DNA from: Herbinix sp.
GTDB lineage: Bacteria > Bacillota > Clostridia > Lachnospirales > Lachnospiraceae
Direction of reading: 5' to 3'
NCBI GenBank assembly: GCA_029239235.1
Contig: JAQZBD010000026.1
Coordinates: 1-56,385, forward strand
Length of the DNA: 56,385 nucleotides
Positions 15,898 through 24,556 of the stretch are shown one piece after another (positions within the stretch are counted from its first letter, which is position 1; each line of letters begins with the position of its first letter). The notes under the pieces were generated by a model. It was given only the letters and a program-made list of their open reading frames with translations, did not search any database and was not told where the DNA came from. The translations under genes and the position numbers were made by a program.

Positions 15898-16100
15898 ATG
15901 TTACCTCCTAATGATTAAATATTAACTTAATGCATTTAGTATAGTGAATTTAAGATTTAACATCATTCAATTATTTACACCGTTTTGCTCAAGTTTTTAA
16001 TAATTTCATGTTGTTTTATTAACTTAGCTCCTTGTTACACAAAAAGTATATTCGATTTTTTGCTTTAGGTTTATTTTATGAAACATGATTAAGTGAGACT
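15898..16100. promoter_or_regulatory. Upstream region of the oxidoreductase at 14803-15897
   Basis: On the minus strand a TATACT lies about 50 bp before the ATG, with no good -35. Further up (about 16038-16065) AATCGAA and ACTTTTT half-sites like those of operator block A occur, but with closer spacing, so I list them only as possible. No ORF is visible here. Confidence 0.35.
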
Positions 16101-16106
16101 AAAAAA

Positions 16107-16137
16107 CGCATTTCAGTTTTATGAAAACCGAAATGCG
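16107..16137 (-). terminator. Intrinsic terminator after the broken oxidase gene
   Basis: CGCATTTCGGTTTT pairs with its complement on the minus strand (one G-U), followed by six Us (16101-16106). It ends transcripts arriving from the 16.3-17.6 kb segment before the oxidoreductase promoter. Confidence 0.85.
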
Positions 16138-16213
16138 CTAGAGGTTCGTTATATGTTATTCGTGTTAGTTCATTTTCAAACTAAATCTCGTAAATTACTG
16201 TAAGTAATAAAAT

Positions 16214-16270
16214 CTACTCCATTAAGGTATCCACCCCGTTATCTTTTCTAATCTCTGGTAAACTTCCCAT
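16214..16270 (-). other. 18-codon ORF with a good ribosome site, probable gene remnant
   Basis: ATG at 16270, with GAGGAG eight bases upstream, reads MGSLPEIRKDNGVDTLME then TAG. It is too short to identify. It may be the 5' stub of a deleted gene in this decaying segment, or a leader peptide with no obvious target. Confidence 0.3.
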
Positions 16271-16291
16271 ACCTATTCTCCTCACAATCTA

Positions 16292-17060
16292 TTAAAAATC
16301 TCTCTTCCATATTACGGACGAGTCTATGCTTAAAAGCTCTGGAGCGCAGGTGCTCGCCATTACCCCAGCCAGCTCTTTCGTTATCTCCTCTATCGACTCC
16401 CGTATTCCTTCTGCTCCATTATCCTTAAGAGGATTTAGCAATTTACGCCCTACGCATACAGCAGTAGCTCCAAGCGCCAATGCCTTGTAGGCATCCATTC
16501 CGCTTTCCATACAGCAATCCACGAAAATTGGAATTTGATGATTTACTAGCTTTGCAATCTTAGGTAATATCATGAGCGGAGGAACTGCATAATCCTGTAT
16601 GCCATGGTGGTGTGAGACCAAAATGCCTTTGACACCAGCCTCCAGCATTTATAGGTATCCCTCTCACGAGAACTCCCTTGATGATAAATGGCAGCTTCGT
16701 AGCCTCAACAAAGCTTTTAATCTCACTTAATGTCTTTGGGGACATCTGAGCGCCTACAACATTATCATACTCTCCCTTTTTATTGAATGCATGGTCCACA
16801 TCCATTCCTACAGCCAAGACTCCACATTTCTCTGCATGCTCCAGCTGCCTGTAAATAATGCTATTATCAGAATATGGCTTAATTATTTTAACAACATCAG
16901 CACCTGTTGCTACCATCGATTCCAGCTCGGCTTCATTACCCATTCCTGCCCAGAGAACTGCATTAGAATCCTTGGTACCCTTTGCCATTTCAGTCATTCC
17001 ATTAGGACGTACTCGTTCAAGATGGGATAAGGCTGCCGTCATGATAGGCGTCGAAAACAA
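16292..17060 (-). pseudogene. Broken FMN-dependent alpha-hydroxy-acid oxidase/dehydrogenase remnant
   Basis: Two overlapping frames together give the C-terminal two thirds of the family. The first (17060-16650) has TPIMTAALSHL and DVVKIIKPYSD, up to FIIKGVL; the second (16648-16292) has LEAGVKGILVSHHHG (the FMN/substrate His-Arg region, here SHHHG), then PIFVDCCMESGMDAYKAL and AVCVGRKLL. Restoring one base after GTTCTC and one C near AAATG rejoins them as GVL-SERDTYKC-LEAG, so two lesions lie at about 16645-16675. The N-terminal third is absent, with an in-frame stop just before 17060. No function is expected. Confidence 0.85.
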
Positions 17061-17123
17061 TTAACTATGCAATACCCTTTAGAATAATTTTATCTTAATT
17101 TAACTACTAATTAACGAGTAACC

Positions 17124-17558
17124 TTACCAAGCAATCACACGGTTTCGTCCTTCACTTTTCGCAGTATATAAGGCTTTATCCGCTCTTTCATACCATTCAC
17201 TAAAGGTTTCATTCACCTGCTTCTGGGCTACCCCAATGCTTAGTGTCTGTTTACCGGTAATCGGATGATTATTTTCCTCAAAGGCTCCTCGTACTTTTTC
17301 AAGGGCAACCACCGATTCCTCTAAGGAGGTCTGCGGCATAATTACAACAAATTCTTCTCCGCCAAAACGGATTAACCAATCAGACTTCCTTAAATTATTT
17401 GCAGCAATTTGAGAGACTGTTCTCAATAAATCATCTCCCGCCGGATGCCCCCAGGTATCATTTACTAATTTAAAACGATCTAAATCCATAATAGCCATGC
17501 TTAGCTTTTCATCGGAATCATCATTCTTTTTCATTTCATCAAAAATCATATAGTCCAT
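17124..17558 (-). CDS. Stand-alone GGDEF domain (truncated diguanylate cyclase)
   Basis: 144 residues that are nothing but a GGDEF domain: MAIMDLDRFKLVNDTWGHPAGD (metal-binding D), RFGGEEF active site, and TLSIGVAQ plus ADKALYTAKSEGRNRV at the end. The start lacks the usual DxLTGLYNR block and any sensor or transmembrane part, and the ribosome site is weak. It is most likely a 5'-truncated remnant, although the catalytic motif is intact and some cyclic-di-GMP synthesis cannot be excluded. It neighbours two other damaged genes. Confidence 0.7.
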   Translation of the reverse strand: MDYMIFDEMKKNDDSDEKLSMAIMDLDRFKLVNDTWGHPAGDDLLRTVSQIAANNLRKSDWLIRFGGEEFVVIMPQTSLEESVVALEKVRGAFEENNHPITGKQTLSIGVAQKQVNETFSEWYERADKALYTAKSEGRNRVIAW

Positions 17559-17763
17559 TTCTTTTGATTATATTTTCCATCCAATACTCCTTAATAATAC
17601 ATTTATATCGATATATCGACAATTGTTTTTAGTTCTATTTTACCATAGGAATAACTTCTGTGTAAATCATTTGAATGCACATTTCGTTATTTTCCGGAGA
17701 CAAGGGAGTGACAAGGGGACGGGGTTGTTGTCATTCATTTATGACAACAACCCCGTCCCCTTG
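17559..17763. other. Non-coding stretch with a short palindrome
   Basis: AT-rich, with a perfect TCGATATATCGA palindrome at 17608-17619. It otherwise shows nothing I can support before the REP-like repeat. Confidence 0.35.
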
Positions 17764-17770
17764 TCACTCC
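17705..17770. repeat. Perfect 30-bp inverted repeat, REP-like (GGGGACGGGGTT type)
   Basis: Arms 17705-17734 and 17741-17770 are exact complements (30 of 30) with a 6-nt loop. GTGACAAGGGGACGG-type palindromes are a common dispersed repeat in Clostridia, often linked to REP-associated Y1 transposases. It overlaps the last codon and stop of the restored GH43 frame (17764) and has no U-tract, so it looks inserted rather than evolved as a terminator. Confidence 0.8.
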
Positions 17771-19229
17771 TTTTGTAGCTTCGCCGGAAGCACTTCATAA
17801 TCAAACCAGCTCACCTGCGCGCTGCTGGTGCATGCTTTTCCATTGCCGCTTGCATAGATGCCTGCAAACACTCCGATGCAGCTGCTATGATTTTCAGTTG
17901 CAATTCATCGACGAGAACCGGCTCTGAAACTGTCTCCGTAACCATATCAAATACCGTCTTACGCAATAGCACAACCTTTTGATTCCCTCTTCTGGTCAGC
18001 ACCATTTCATAATGCCCGTGCCCCATATGCATAATTGCAATACCGGCTTCTTCCTGCTCCTCCTCCGGTTGAAATGATAGTGATAATTCCATTCTGCATT
18101 CAAAATCCTGTTGGCGGCGACCGATAAATGCGGGTGTTGCATTATCATTTAAGGAATATTGATTCCCGGTTACAATAAGCTTCTCTTCATTCAATTGATA
18201 ATCTTGATAAAATGTCCTTAGAAAGTTCCATTCCAATCCTAATTTGCTTTCATGAAACGTGGTATGTATATTAGTTTCTCTAACAATCGGTACCTGGGGC
18301 ATCCCCTCTACCTTCATCTCATCCGTTGGAACCTTCCCTCCATAAACTACAGGCCAACCATCGACCCATTCCATTGGAGCAATTCCGGTTTCACGACCAA
18401 GATGATGATAATATTGTTCTGTTAACCTCTGGCATAAGAATACGATCCACCATTTTCCATCCTCTGTTTCTACGAGATCTGCATGTCCCAAGGCACTTAT
18501 GGACGGATCATTTTCATTCATCGCAGTCAGAATTGGATTATGAGGACAACTCTCATAAGCTCCCCAGATGTTCTTCGAACGGGAAATAGTGGCTCTATGT
18601 CCCATCTCAGTGCCGCCTTCCGCAAGTATCAAATAATAATACCCATCTTTTTTGTAGATATGAGGGCCTTCCGGGAAACGGCCTCCGCAGCCTTCCGAAA
18701 TCACCTTACTTTCCGTCAAGAGCTTCCCTGTAGTAATATCTATTTCTGACATCTGAATGGCTGAACGAAATATCCCATCCTCTCCAGTCACATTCTTTGT
18801 ACTGGTGAAATATGCCCTGTCATCCTCATCAAAGAATATCGAAGGATCAATACCTCCCTGAGTAATCCAGATCGGATCTGACCATTCTCCCCAAGGATCT
18901 TTTGCTGTAATGATGAAGTTTCCAGAGCCATTCGGGGAAAATGCACCCGGGCGGCTTACATTGGTACTGGTTATATAGAATATACCTTCATGATATCGGA
19001 TGGTCGGGGCGAATATTCCTCCATTGGGATTACATCCTTCAAATTCCATCTGAGATGCCCTGGATATCCCATAACCGATCTGTTTCCAGTTAAATAAATC
19101 AGTGCTGTGGAAAATCGGAATTCCCGGTAAATATTCAAAAGAGCTATTTACTAAGTAATAATCCTTTCCCACCCGGCAAATACTTGGGTCAGGGTAAAAA
19201 CCTTTGATAATCGGATTCTGATACTGCAT
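17764..19229 (-). CDS. GH43-family beta-xylosidase/arabinofuranosidase with a deleted, frameshifted C-terminus
   Basis: The five-blade propeller domain is intact: YPDPSI gives the general base D14, GGIDPSI gives D128 (pKa modulator), and FPEGPH gives the general acid E187. As it stands the frame stops at 17811 after 472 residues, ending in an unnatural Ala-rich tail. In another frame the last 44 codons read HSSCIGVFAGIYASGNGK then SAQVSWFDYEV, which is the normal end of the C-terminal beta-sandwich, with its stop at 17764. The switch is near 17897 after LQLKI, where about 30 residues of the fold also seem to be missing. No signal peptide, so cytoplasmic. Catalysis is possible but stability doubtful. 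Confidence 0.85.
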
Positions 19230-19293
19230 ATATATCCTCCTTAAAACCTATATTTCATGATAAGTTTACTGATACAACTAATTATATCCCCAC

Positions 19294-19322
19294 TTGCAAA
19301 ACGCGGTAAACATAAATATAAT
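19294..19322 (+). promoter_or_regulatory. Sigma-A-type promoter of the AraC regulator gene
   Basis: TTGCAA (19294-19299), 17 bp, TATAAT (19317-19322), 41 bp before the ATG. It lies in the 133-bp gap shared with the divergent GH43 gene, where regulator sites for both would be expected. Confidence 0.7.
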
Positions 19323-19362
19323 AATATTCATGTAATTATATTAAGTTTTATGGAGTAGACCT

Positions 19363-20199
19363 ATGTCAAACAGAGAAAACCTAGATCAATTTAAGAATGA
19401 ATTCATTGCAGGTACCAAAAATCTCCCCCTATCACTGGAGGAGTTATTATATTACTATGAACAGGAACCGGTAACACGTCCCTATGGTATCCCATGTTAT
19501 CAGTGGATTCAGTGTGTGGAGGGAAGCGGTGAAGCAATTATTAACAGCCAAAAAATCACATTAACCAAAGGCCTGGGAATTTTTCTGCCTGCCAATACCC
19601 CCCATTCCTACTATGGAACAACGGAGCGTTGGATTACCAACTGTCTATGTTTTGGCGGCTTAGCCTGCGAGCAGATCTTACATGCTCTTGGACTAAAGGA
19701 AGCTGGTATTTATCAATTTTCTAACCCTGAGGCTATTGTGAAGCGTTATCAAAAGATACACCAATTACATATCAAAAAGCCAGCTCATTATCAATCTATC
19801 ATCTCTAAGCTGCTTTATGATTTTTTACTGGATTTATCCTATGATATTAAGCATGTCCAAATATCCGAAGCGGTAACAGAAAATAAGGTATTGCAGATCG
19901 TAATGCAATACCTTGCTGATCATTTTGACCAGCCAGTATCACTGGAGGATCTGGCTTCCTTGGTAAACCTTAGAAAGGAGTACCTGTGCACCCTGTTCAA
20001 GTCACAGATGCAGCAGACTATCTTTCAGCACCTGCAAGTCATACGGGTAGCCTATGCCCGGTTTTACCTTTCCCATTATCCTGAAAAGACAGTTAAAGAG
20101 ATTGGCTTGATGTGTGGATTTGAAAGCTCTAGTTATTTTTGTAAGGTGTTTAAAAAATTAATGAAACTCTCTCCAGAAGACTATCGCAGGCTTCATTGA
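19363..20199 (+). CDS. AraC-family transcriptional regulator (cupin + HTH)
   Basis: 278 residues. The N-terminal cupin-like arm contains YGIPCYQWIQCVEGSG and LPANTPHSYYG, which usually binds a sugar. The C-terminal double HTH has LEDLASLVNLRKEYLCTLFK and KEIGLMCGFESSSYFCKVFKK then LSPEDYR. GGAG precedes the ATG. It is divergent from the GH43 gene and is probably its local regulator. GH43 decay suggests this regulon may be losing its purpose. Confidence 0.9.
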   Translation: MSNRENLDQFKNEFIAGTKNLPLSLEELLYYYEQEPVTRPYGIPCYQWIQCVEGSGEAIINSQKITLTKGLGIFLPANTPHSYYGTTERWITNCLCFGGLACEQILHALGLKEAGIYQFSNPEAIVKRYQKIHQLHIKKPAHYQSIISKLLYDFLLDLSYDIKHVQISEAVTENKVLQIVMQYLADHFDQPVSLEDLASLVNLRKEYLCTLFKSQMQQTIFQHLQVIRVAYARFYLSHYPEKTVKEIGLMCGFESSSYFCKVFKKLMKLSPEDYRRLH

Positions 20200-20281
20200 T
20201 AAACTTTCCCTCTTCCGTCATGGCGCTAGCCATAAGAAATAAACATCCCTAGAGAAAATGCTGAAGAACTTTACACTTAAA

Positions 20282-20320
20282 AAACAGAACAATTTTCTTA
20301 TATCAAAAATTGTTCTGTTT
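20282..20320. terminator. Bidirectional terminator between convergent AraC and FAD oxidoreductase genes
   Basis: AAACAGAACAATTTT and AAAATTGTTCTGTTT pair perfectly over 15 bp. The minus-strand side has the better U-tract (GTTTTTTAAG), stopping the oxidoreductase transcript; the plus side serves the AraC gene. Confidence 0.85.
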
Positions 20321-20374
20321 CCTAATTAGACTAAATTATTAATTATACTTATTCAAGTTTTTGTTGGCTCTTTA

Positions 20375-21820
20375 CTACTCTCCAACAAACTCAGCCGCGC
20401 CCATACCTGCAATACGTCCTGTATTTACCGCAAAGCCCATGGAGTTACCCGGCAGCAGGAACATATAACTGTCATCATAGATATTACAAGCATCCGTACC
20501 AGCACAATATAGACCTGGAACCGGCTCAAAGTCTTCTGTAATAGCCTCGCAATTCTCATTAATCTTAACACCGCCAACAGTTCCATAACCTCCTGCACGA
20601 ACCTTAGCACAATAAAATGGTGCTTTTTTCAGTGGTCTTAAATATTTTTTATCCTTGAAGAACTCTTCATCCACGCTATCGCAATAATCATTATATGTAT
20701 CAACGGTTTCAATCAGATTATCAACAGAGATACCTGCCTTCTCCGCTAATTCTTCCATGGTATCTGCAACGAAGAAATCCTCGGAATCATTATCCTGCGC
20801 TATTTTAATTCCTTCATAGAAGTCGGACACATCCGGATTCGTACGAACCAAGCTTACATTGTCTACACCGTTACGGATATAGTATTTTAATATGGAGGTG
20901 TCAACAATGCTGTAGCAGATCCTGTCCTTCTGATGTGTAACCACATTAGCAAGATAGGTCGCATTCTGCATCTGATCCTCATTCATAACACGCTTACCAT
21001 ACTTATTTACTAATAGATTTGGCTGGGAGAATACATTGGATACACCTTGAGGAAGTTCATCACAGCCCTCGATATTTGCCGCCATCTCAATACGAACGGT
21101 GGTCTTTCCTGCACCGGCATCCCAAGCCATCTTCATACCGTCTCCAACAAGTCCAGGAATAGCAAAGTTAAACATATCCTCGCCCTGAGTAAAGCCGGTC
21201 TCCTGTTTGATTAACTCTTTGTTAGCACCAGCACCGCCGGTACACACGATAGCCGCTTTACAGGAAATCATGATCTCTTCGCCGTCCTTGCTAACAGCGG
21301 TTACTCCTGCAACCTTACCATTTTCCACAAGGATTTTCTTCGCCGGTGTCTCCATTAAGAAGGTTACTCCCAGCTCCAACGCCTTCGTGTACAGCGCTTT
21401 ATTCATAAAAGAAGCTGCTCTTGGTCCAATTGCTCGGTCAGTTTTTACAATATGCCAGGTTGCTTCGGATTTCGGGAAGTAACGGAAGGCACCTTCGAAT
21501 TCTACTCCCATATCCTCCAGCCACTCAATGGTTTCAGCTGACTGCTCAAAATAACGTTTTACAAGTCTTGCATCCACCTGATAGTGAGTGTACTCCATAA
21601 ACATATTGAAAGCCTTCTCCACGGAGAGATCAATCATCTGTCTCTTCTGATGCTTTGTACCGATTCCTAAGGGCCCCATTCCCATGTTGGCAGCTCCGCC
21701 AACCGTTGCCGCTTTTTCCAGTACAATAACACTTGCCCCATCCTCTGCTGCCTGAACCGCAGCGGATAATCCGGAGGGACCTGCTGCAATAACTACGATC
21801 TGAGCTTCTAAATTTTTCAT
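20375..21820 (-). CDS. FAD-dependent oxidoreductase of the fumarate reductase / FAD_binding_2 family
   Basis: 481 residues. The N-terminal dinucleotide site reads VVIAAGPSGLSAAVQAAEDG followed by VIVLEKAATVGG, with Ala in place of the first Gly. AAIVCTGGAGANK and the C-terminal VPGLYCAGTDACNIYDDSY and NSMGFAVNTGRIAG are the other FAD contacts. There is no FMN-binding domain or signal peptide, so it is a soluble cytoplasmic enzyme of the type that reduces enoate or aromatic-acid double bonds or oxidises ring alcohols. It is monocistronic. It could act on an aglycone released by the C-deglycosidase locus, but that is only a guess from proximity. Confidence 0.85.
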   Translation of the reverse strand: MKNLEAQIVVIAAGPSGLSAAVQAAEDGASVIVLEKAATVGGAANMGMGPLGIGTKHQKRQMIDLSVEKAFNMFMEYTHYQVDARLVKRYFEQSAETIEWLEDMGVEFEGAFRYFPKSEATWHIVKTDRAIGPRAASFMNKALYTKALELGVTFLMETPAKKILVENGKVAGVTAVSKDGEEIMISCKAAIVCTGGAGANKELIKQETGFTQGEDMFNFAIPGLVGDGMKMAWDAGAGKTTVRIEMAANIEGCDELPQGVSNVFSQPNLLVNKYGKRVMNEDQMQNATYLANVVTHQKDRICYSIVDTSILKYYIRNGVDNVSLVRTNPDVSDFYEGIKIAQDNDSEDFFVADTMEELAEKAGISVDNLIETVDTYNDYCDSVDEEFFKDKKYLRPLKKAPFYCAKVRAGGYGTVGGVKINENCEAITEDFEPVPGLYCAGTDACNIYDDSYMFLLPGNSMGFAVNTGRIAGMGAAEFVGE

Positions 21821-22034
21821 TGTTTTTCCTTACCTTTCTCCTTCAGTTAGTGATTTAAATATAGATTTCTTCAACAGCAGTCTGAGTTTACTATGTATCA
21901 CTGCTGATCTGCCACATCTTTAGATTTTCTTATATAAATTCTATCAGATAATATCTATCGCGGCATTCTAATTCTTATTGTCTTTAACCGTATTTTCTTG
22001 TCATTAATTTTATTGCAATTCTGAGAAAATGAAA

Positions 22035-22073
22035 AAACAGAGCAATTTTCGTATGCGAATTCTTGCTCTGTTT
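22035..22073 (-). terminator. Intrinsic terminator of the AraC-GH39 gene
   Basis: AAACAGAGCAA and TTGCTCTGTTT arms with a U-rich tail (GTTTTTTCATTTT) on the minus strand. It nearly matches the 20282-20320 stem in its AAACAGAGCAA/AAACAGAACAA arm. Confidence 0.8.
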
Positions 22074-22113
22074 TGATTTATTACAGTTTTGCTATATTAA
22101 TAAAACGAGTTAT

Positions 22114-24537
22114 TCAATGATACAAATAGCTAATATGGATATATTTAATTTCCTGAGCTTTTATCTGGACCTCAAAGTTCAGCTTCTGATCCTTGGCTTC
22201 ACATTCCTGAATCTGTATATACGGAGTACATATTCTCTTTAAATACTCTACCTCCTGCTTCGTAAGATGGTCACTCAAGCCCATCTTTCTCCACTCTTCC
22301 TGAACACTCCCATTGTCAGCGCTGATGGCATAGGTCTTAATCTTGTATCTACCATTCTTGATATTCGCTAATTGATAATTTAACTGTATCATCCCATTGT
22401 CCTCGAATATCTGATACATCTTTTCAAGCTCAACTTCATCCTCGGATTTTAGAAAGTACTTATAGTTTAAATGACGATAATTATGACAGGCAATATAGTA
22501 GCTGTTATGGGCATTTGTTGTTACTATGCTATTCTCATCAATATTGATTAAATATTTGCCCATATAATTCAGGAAATAGTAAGCATAATAGGAGGGCTTT
22601 TTAATACCATCCTTACTCAGAAGGCCGCAGCCCCCATAGAGAATCGGCGAACTATCAAAATGCTCGGAAAAAATATCCGAGCCAACCCAGTACCCCAGGA
22701 TATCCGTTGTATTCATACATTCTACGATATTTTTAAGGATGAAGGCCCCTTTAAAGCAGCTGTCGTTCAGAACATTTCGATTGGATATGGTAGAACTCCA
22801 TTCGGAAACATGAATTTCAACACCCTTTAGTTTTGATTCAGCGATTACTGCTGATGCCATATCTAGTTGATTCTTTAAAAAGTTCCGGTCACTGGATATC
22901 TTCGCATAGGCAACTCCGTCCTCATCCCCTTTAATATAGGGGTAGCAATAGAGGGACAGGAAGTCCGGCAAGTGCTTTTGCTTACTCCAAAGCTCTACCA
23001 ATTTGGTCAGGTTTCCTCTTTCGTATTGAATACCAATACCTCCGCCGCCAACCATACAATTCGGGGAAATTCTCTTAATTGTTTCATATAGGGCATTAAA
23101 TATATCAAAGAAATTGTCATCCTGGGAGCCCTTCTCGATATCCTCTCCGCTCCATTGCTCAAAATACCATTTTTCAATCTCTTCCAAGCCATAGCGGTTC
23201 ACCAGATGGGCAACAAAGTTTGTAATAAAACGCTTAAAGCTTTGAAGGCTTTGAAATGAGATTTCTCTTTGCTCCTCTACAATGGTTTTTGTCAATGTAC
23301 TATGGAGTCTCTTTGGCTTATAACCCATCTCAATATAGGGCCGTATATCATGCTCCACAAGAAAATCCAGTACCTTATCTAGCTTTTCAAAATTATATTT
23401 TCCTTCTTCGTTATTCTCGTTAACCAATAGTTCACTGCCAAAGATATCCCAGAAGCGTACATAACGAAAGCCTATTTCTTCTTTTAAAATGAGAATGTGC
23501 TCCTGCATATCTGACCGCAGCAAATCACCTGCTCGTCCTACATTAATCATCCGATTCCAGTATCTAGGGTATTCTGTATATTTTGTTGCATCCAGAATCG
23601 TATATTCATTTTCCTTCGTAATATCGACAGGGCTGTTTACCATATTATGCTCCAGATAAGCATTTACCCGCTCGTCGATCTTTTTCATTAAATACTCATT
23701 TTCCTGCTCGCCCTCCATGCTTATGGTCGAACGCATCTTCTGACGATATTCTGAGGGCTTGGAATTATAGGTCCGCTTAAACAATTCATTAAAGGCTGCC
23801 GTGTTGGCAAATCCATTATCAAGTGCAATTCCCATGATGGACTTGTCCGTATACAGCATATCGTCAATGGCATGATACAGACGAATATTATTGATATAAT
23901 CCACAAAGTTCATGCCCATATTACGTTTAATATACTTTGATAAATACGGTACTGACAGGTACAGCTGTTCCGCCAGCTCATTCAAGCTCAGTCGTTTATC
24001 ATAGTTGGCATTAATATAATTAATAATTTCCGCCATTCGGTCTTCATCAGGATTCTTATCCTTTAAGAATCTCTTATCGTCACTGCGCACCAAAAAATGC
24101 TCCACTAATATCTGAAGTAAATTGTAGTATAAGCCATTTAAGACAATCAGACTTAATCCGTTCTTTTCATGGTATTGATTGAACACCTGCCTCATAACAC
24201 TGCGAAGCTCGTCATAAGCGGCATTTTTATTCATGATGGAATTACACCAGAACAAAATCTGGTTTGTGTTTAACATCTCACTTAATTTCCGAAAATCTAT
24301 CTGAAAATACCCCAGCAGGACATCCTCAGTGGTATGGTAGGAATGCTTCTTATTGGCATTGACCACTAATATATCTTCCGGTGAAGCCATATATTCACTG
24401 TCACCAATCGTAATCTTTATATTACCTTCCAATACATAGAGAAGCTCAATACTCTGGTGAAAATGGGTTGGTTCACTTTTTGCTATCTGAAATTCAAAAT
24501 TCATGATATTTTTATCATCTAAGATACTTTTTCGCAT
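22114..24537 (-). CDS. AraC regulator fused to a GH39-like domain with an altered active site
   Basis: 807 residues in three parts. First, a cupin (about 1-130; THFHQSIELLYVLEG). Second, an AraC HTH (about 180-275; LNELAEQLYLSVPYLSKYIK and ALDNGFANTAAFNELFKR). Third, a GH39 beta-xylosidase-like barrel (about 310-720). In GH39 the acid/base Glu sits in a WNEP motif; here the matching place (about residue 462) reads FEQWSGED, so that Glu appears lost. The nucleophile-type VSEWSST (about residue 578) remains. A C-terminal beta domain follows. GGAGG precedes the ATG, 19 bp after the MATE gene, so they share a transcript. It probably uses the barrel as an oligosaccharide sensor, not as an enzyme. 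Confidence 0.85.
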   Translation of the reverse strand: MRKSILDDKNIMNFEFQIAKSEPTHFHQSIELLYVLEGNIKITIGDSEYMASPEDILVVNANKKHSYHTTEDVLLGYFQIDFRKLSEMLNTNQILFWCNSIMNKNAAYDELRSVMRQVFNQYHEKNGLSLIVLNGLYYNLLQILVEHFLVRSDDKRFLKDKNPDEDRMAEIINYINANYDKRLSLNELAEQLYLSVPYLSKYIKRNMGMNFVDYINNIRLYHAIDDMLYTDKSIMGIALDNGFANTAAFNELFKRTYNSKPSEYRQKMRSTISMEGEQENEYLMKKIDERVNAYLEHNMVNSPVDITKENEYTILDATKYTEYPRYWNRMINVGRAGDLLRSDMQEHILILKEEIGFRYVRFWDIFGSELLVNENNEEGKYNFEKLDKVLDFLVEHDIRPYIEMGYKPKRLHSTLTKTIVEEQREISFQSLQSFKRFITNFVAHLVNRYGLEEIEKWYFEQWSGEDIEKGSQDDNFFDIFNALYETIKRISPNCMVGGGGIGIQYERGNLTKLVELWSKQKHLPDFLSLYCYPYIKGDEDGVAYAKISSDRNFLKNQLDMASAVIAESKLKGVEIHVSEWSSTISNRNVLNDSCFKGAFILKNIVECMNTTDILGYWVGSDIFSEHFDSSPILYGGCGLLSKDGIKKPSYYAYYFLNYMGKYLINIDENSIVTTNAHNSYYIACHNYRHLNYKYFLKSEDEVELEKMYQIFEDNGMIQLNYQLANIKNGRYKIKTYAISADNGSVQEEWRKMGLSDHLTKQEVEYLKRICTPYIQIQECEAKDQKLNFEVQIKAQEIKYIHISYLYH

Positions 24538-24556
24538 TCCAATGCCTCCTGGAAAC

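Noticed and set aside
16214-16270. Regulatory leader peptide
   Set aside because: No gene follows it in the same direction before the terminator at 16107-16137; kept only as a probable remnant.
17811-17897. GH43 C-terminal Ala-rich tail as a natural domain end
   Set aside because: Another frame over the same bases encodes the usual beta-sandwich end with SWFDYEV, so the tail is a frameshift product.
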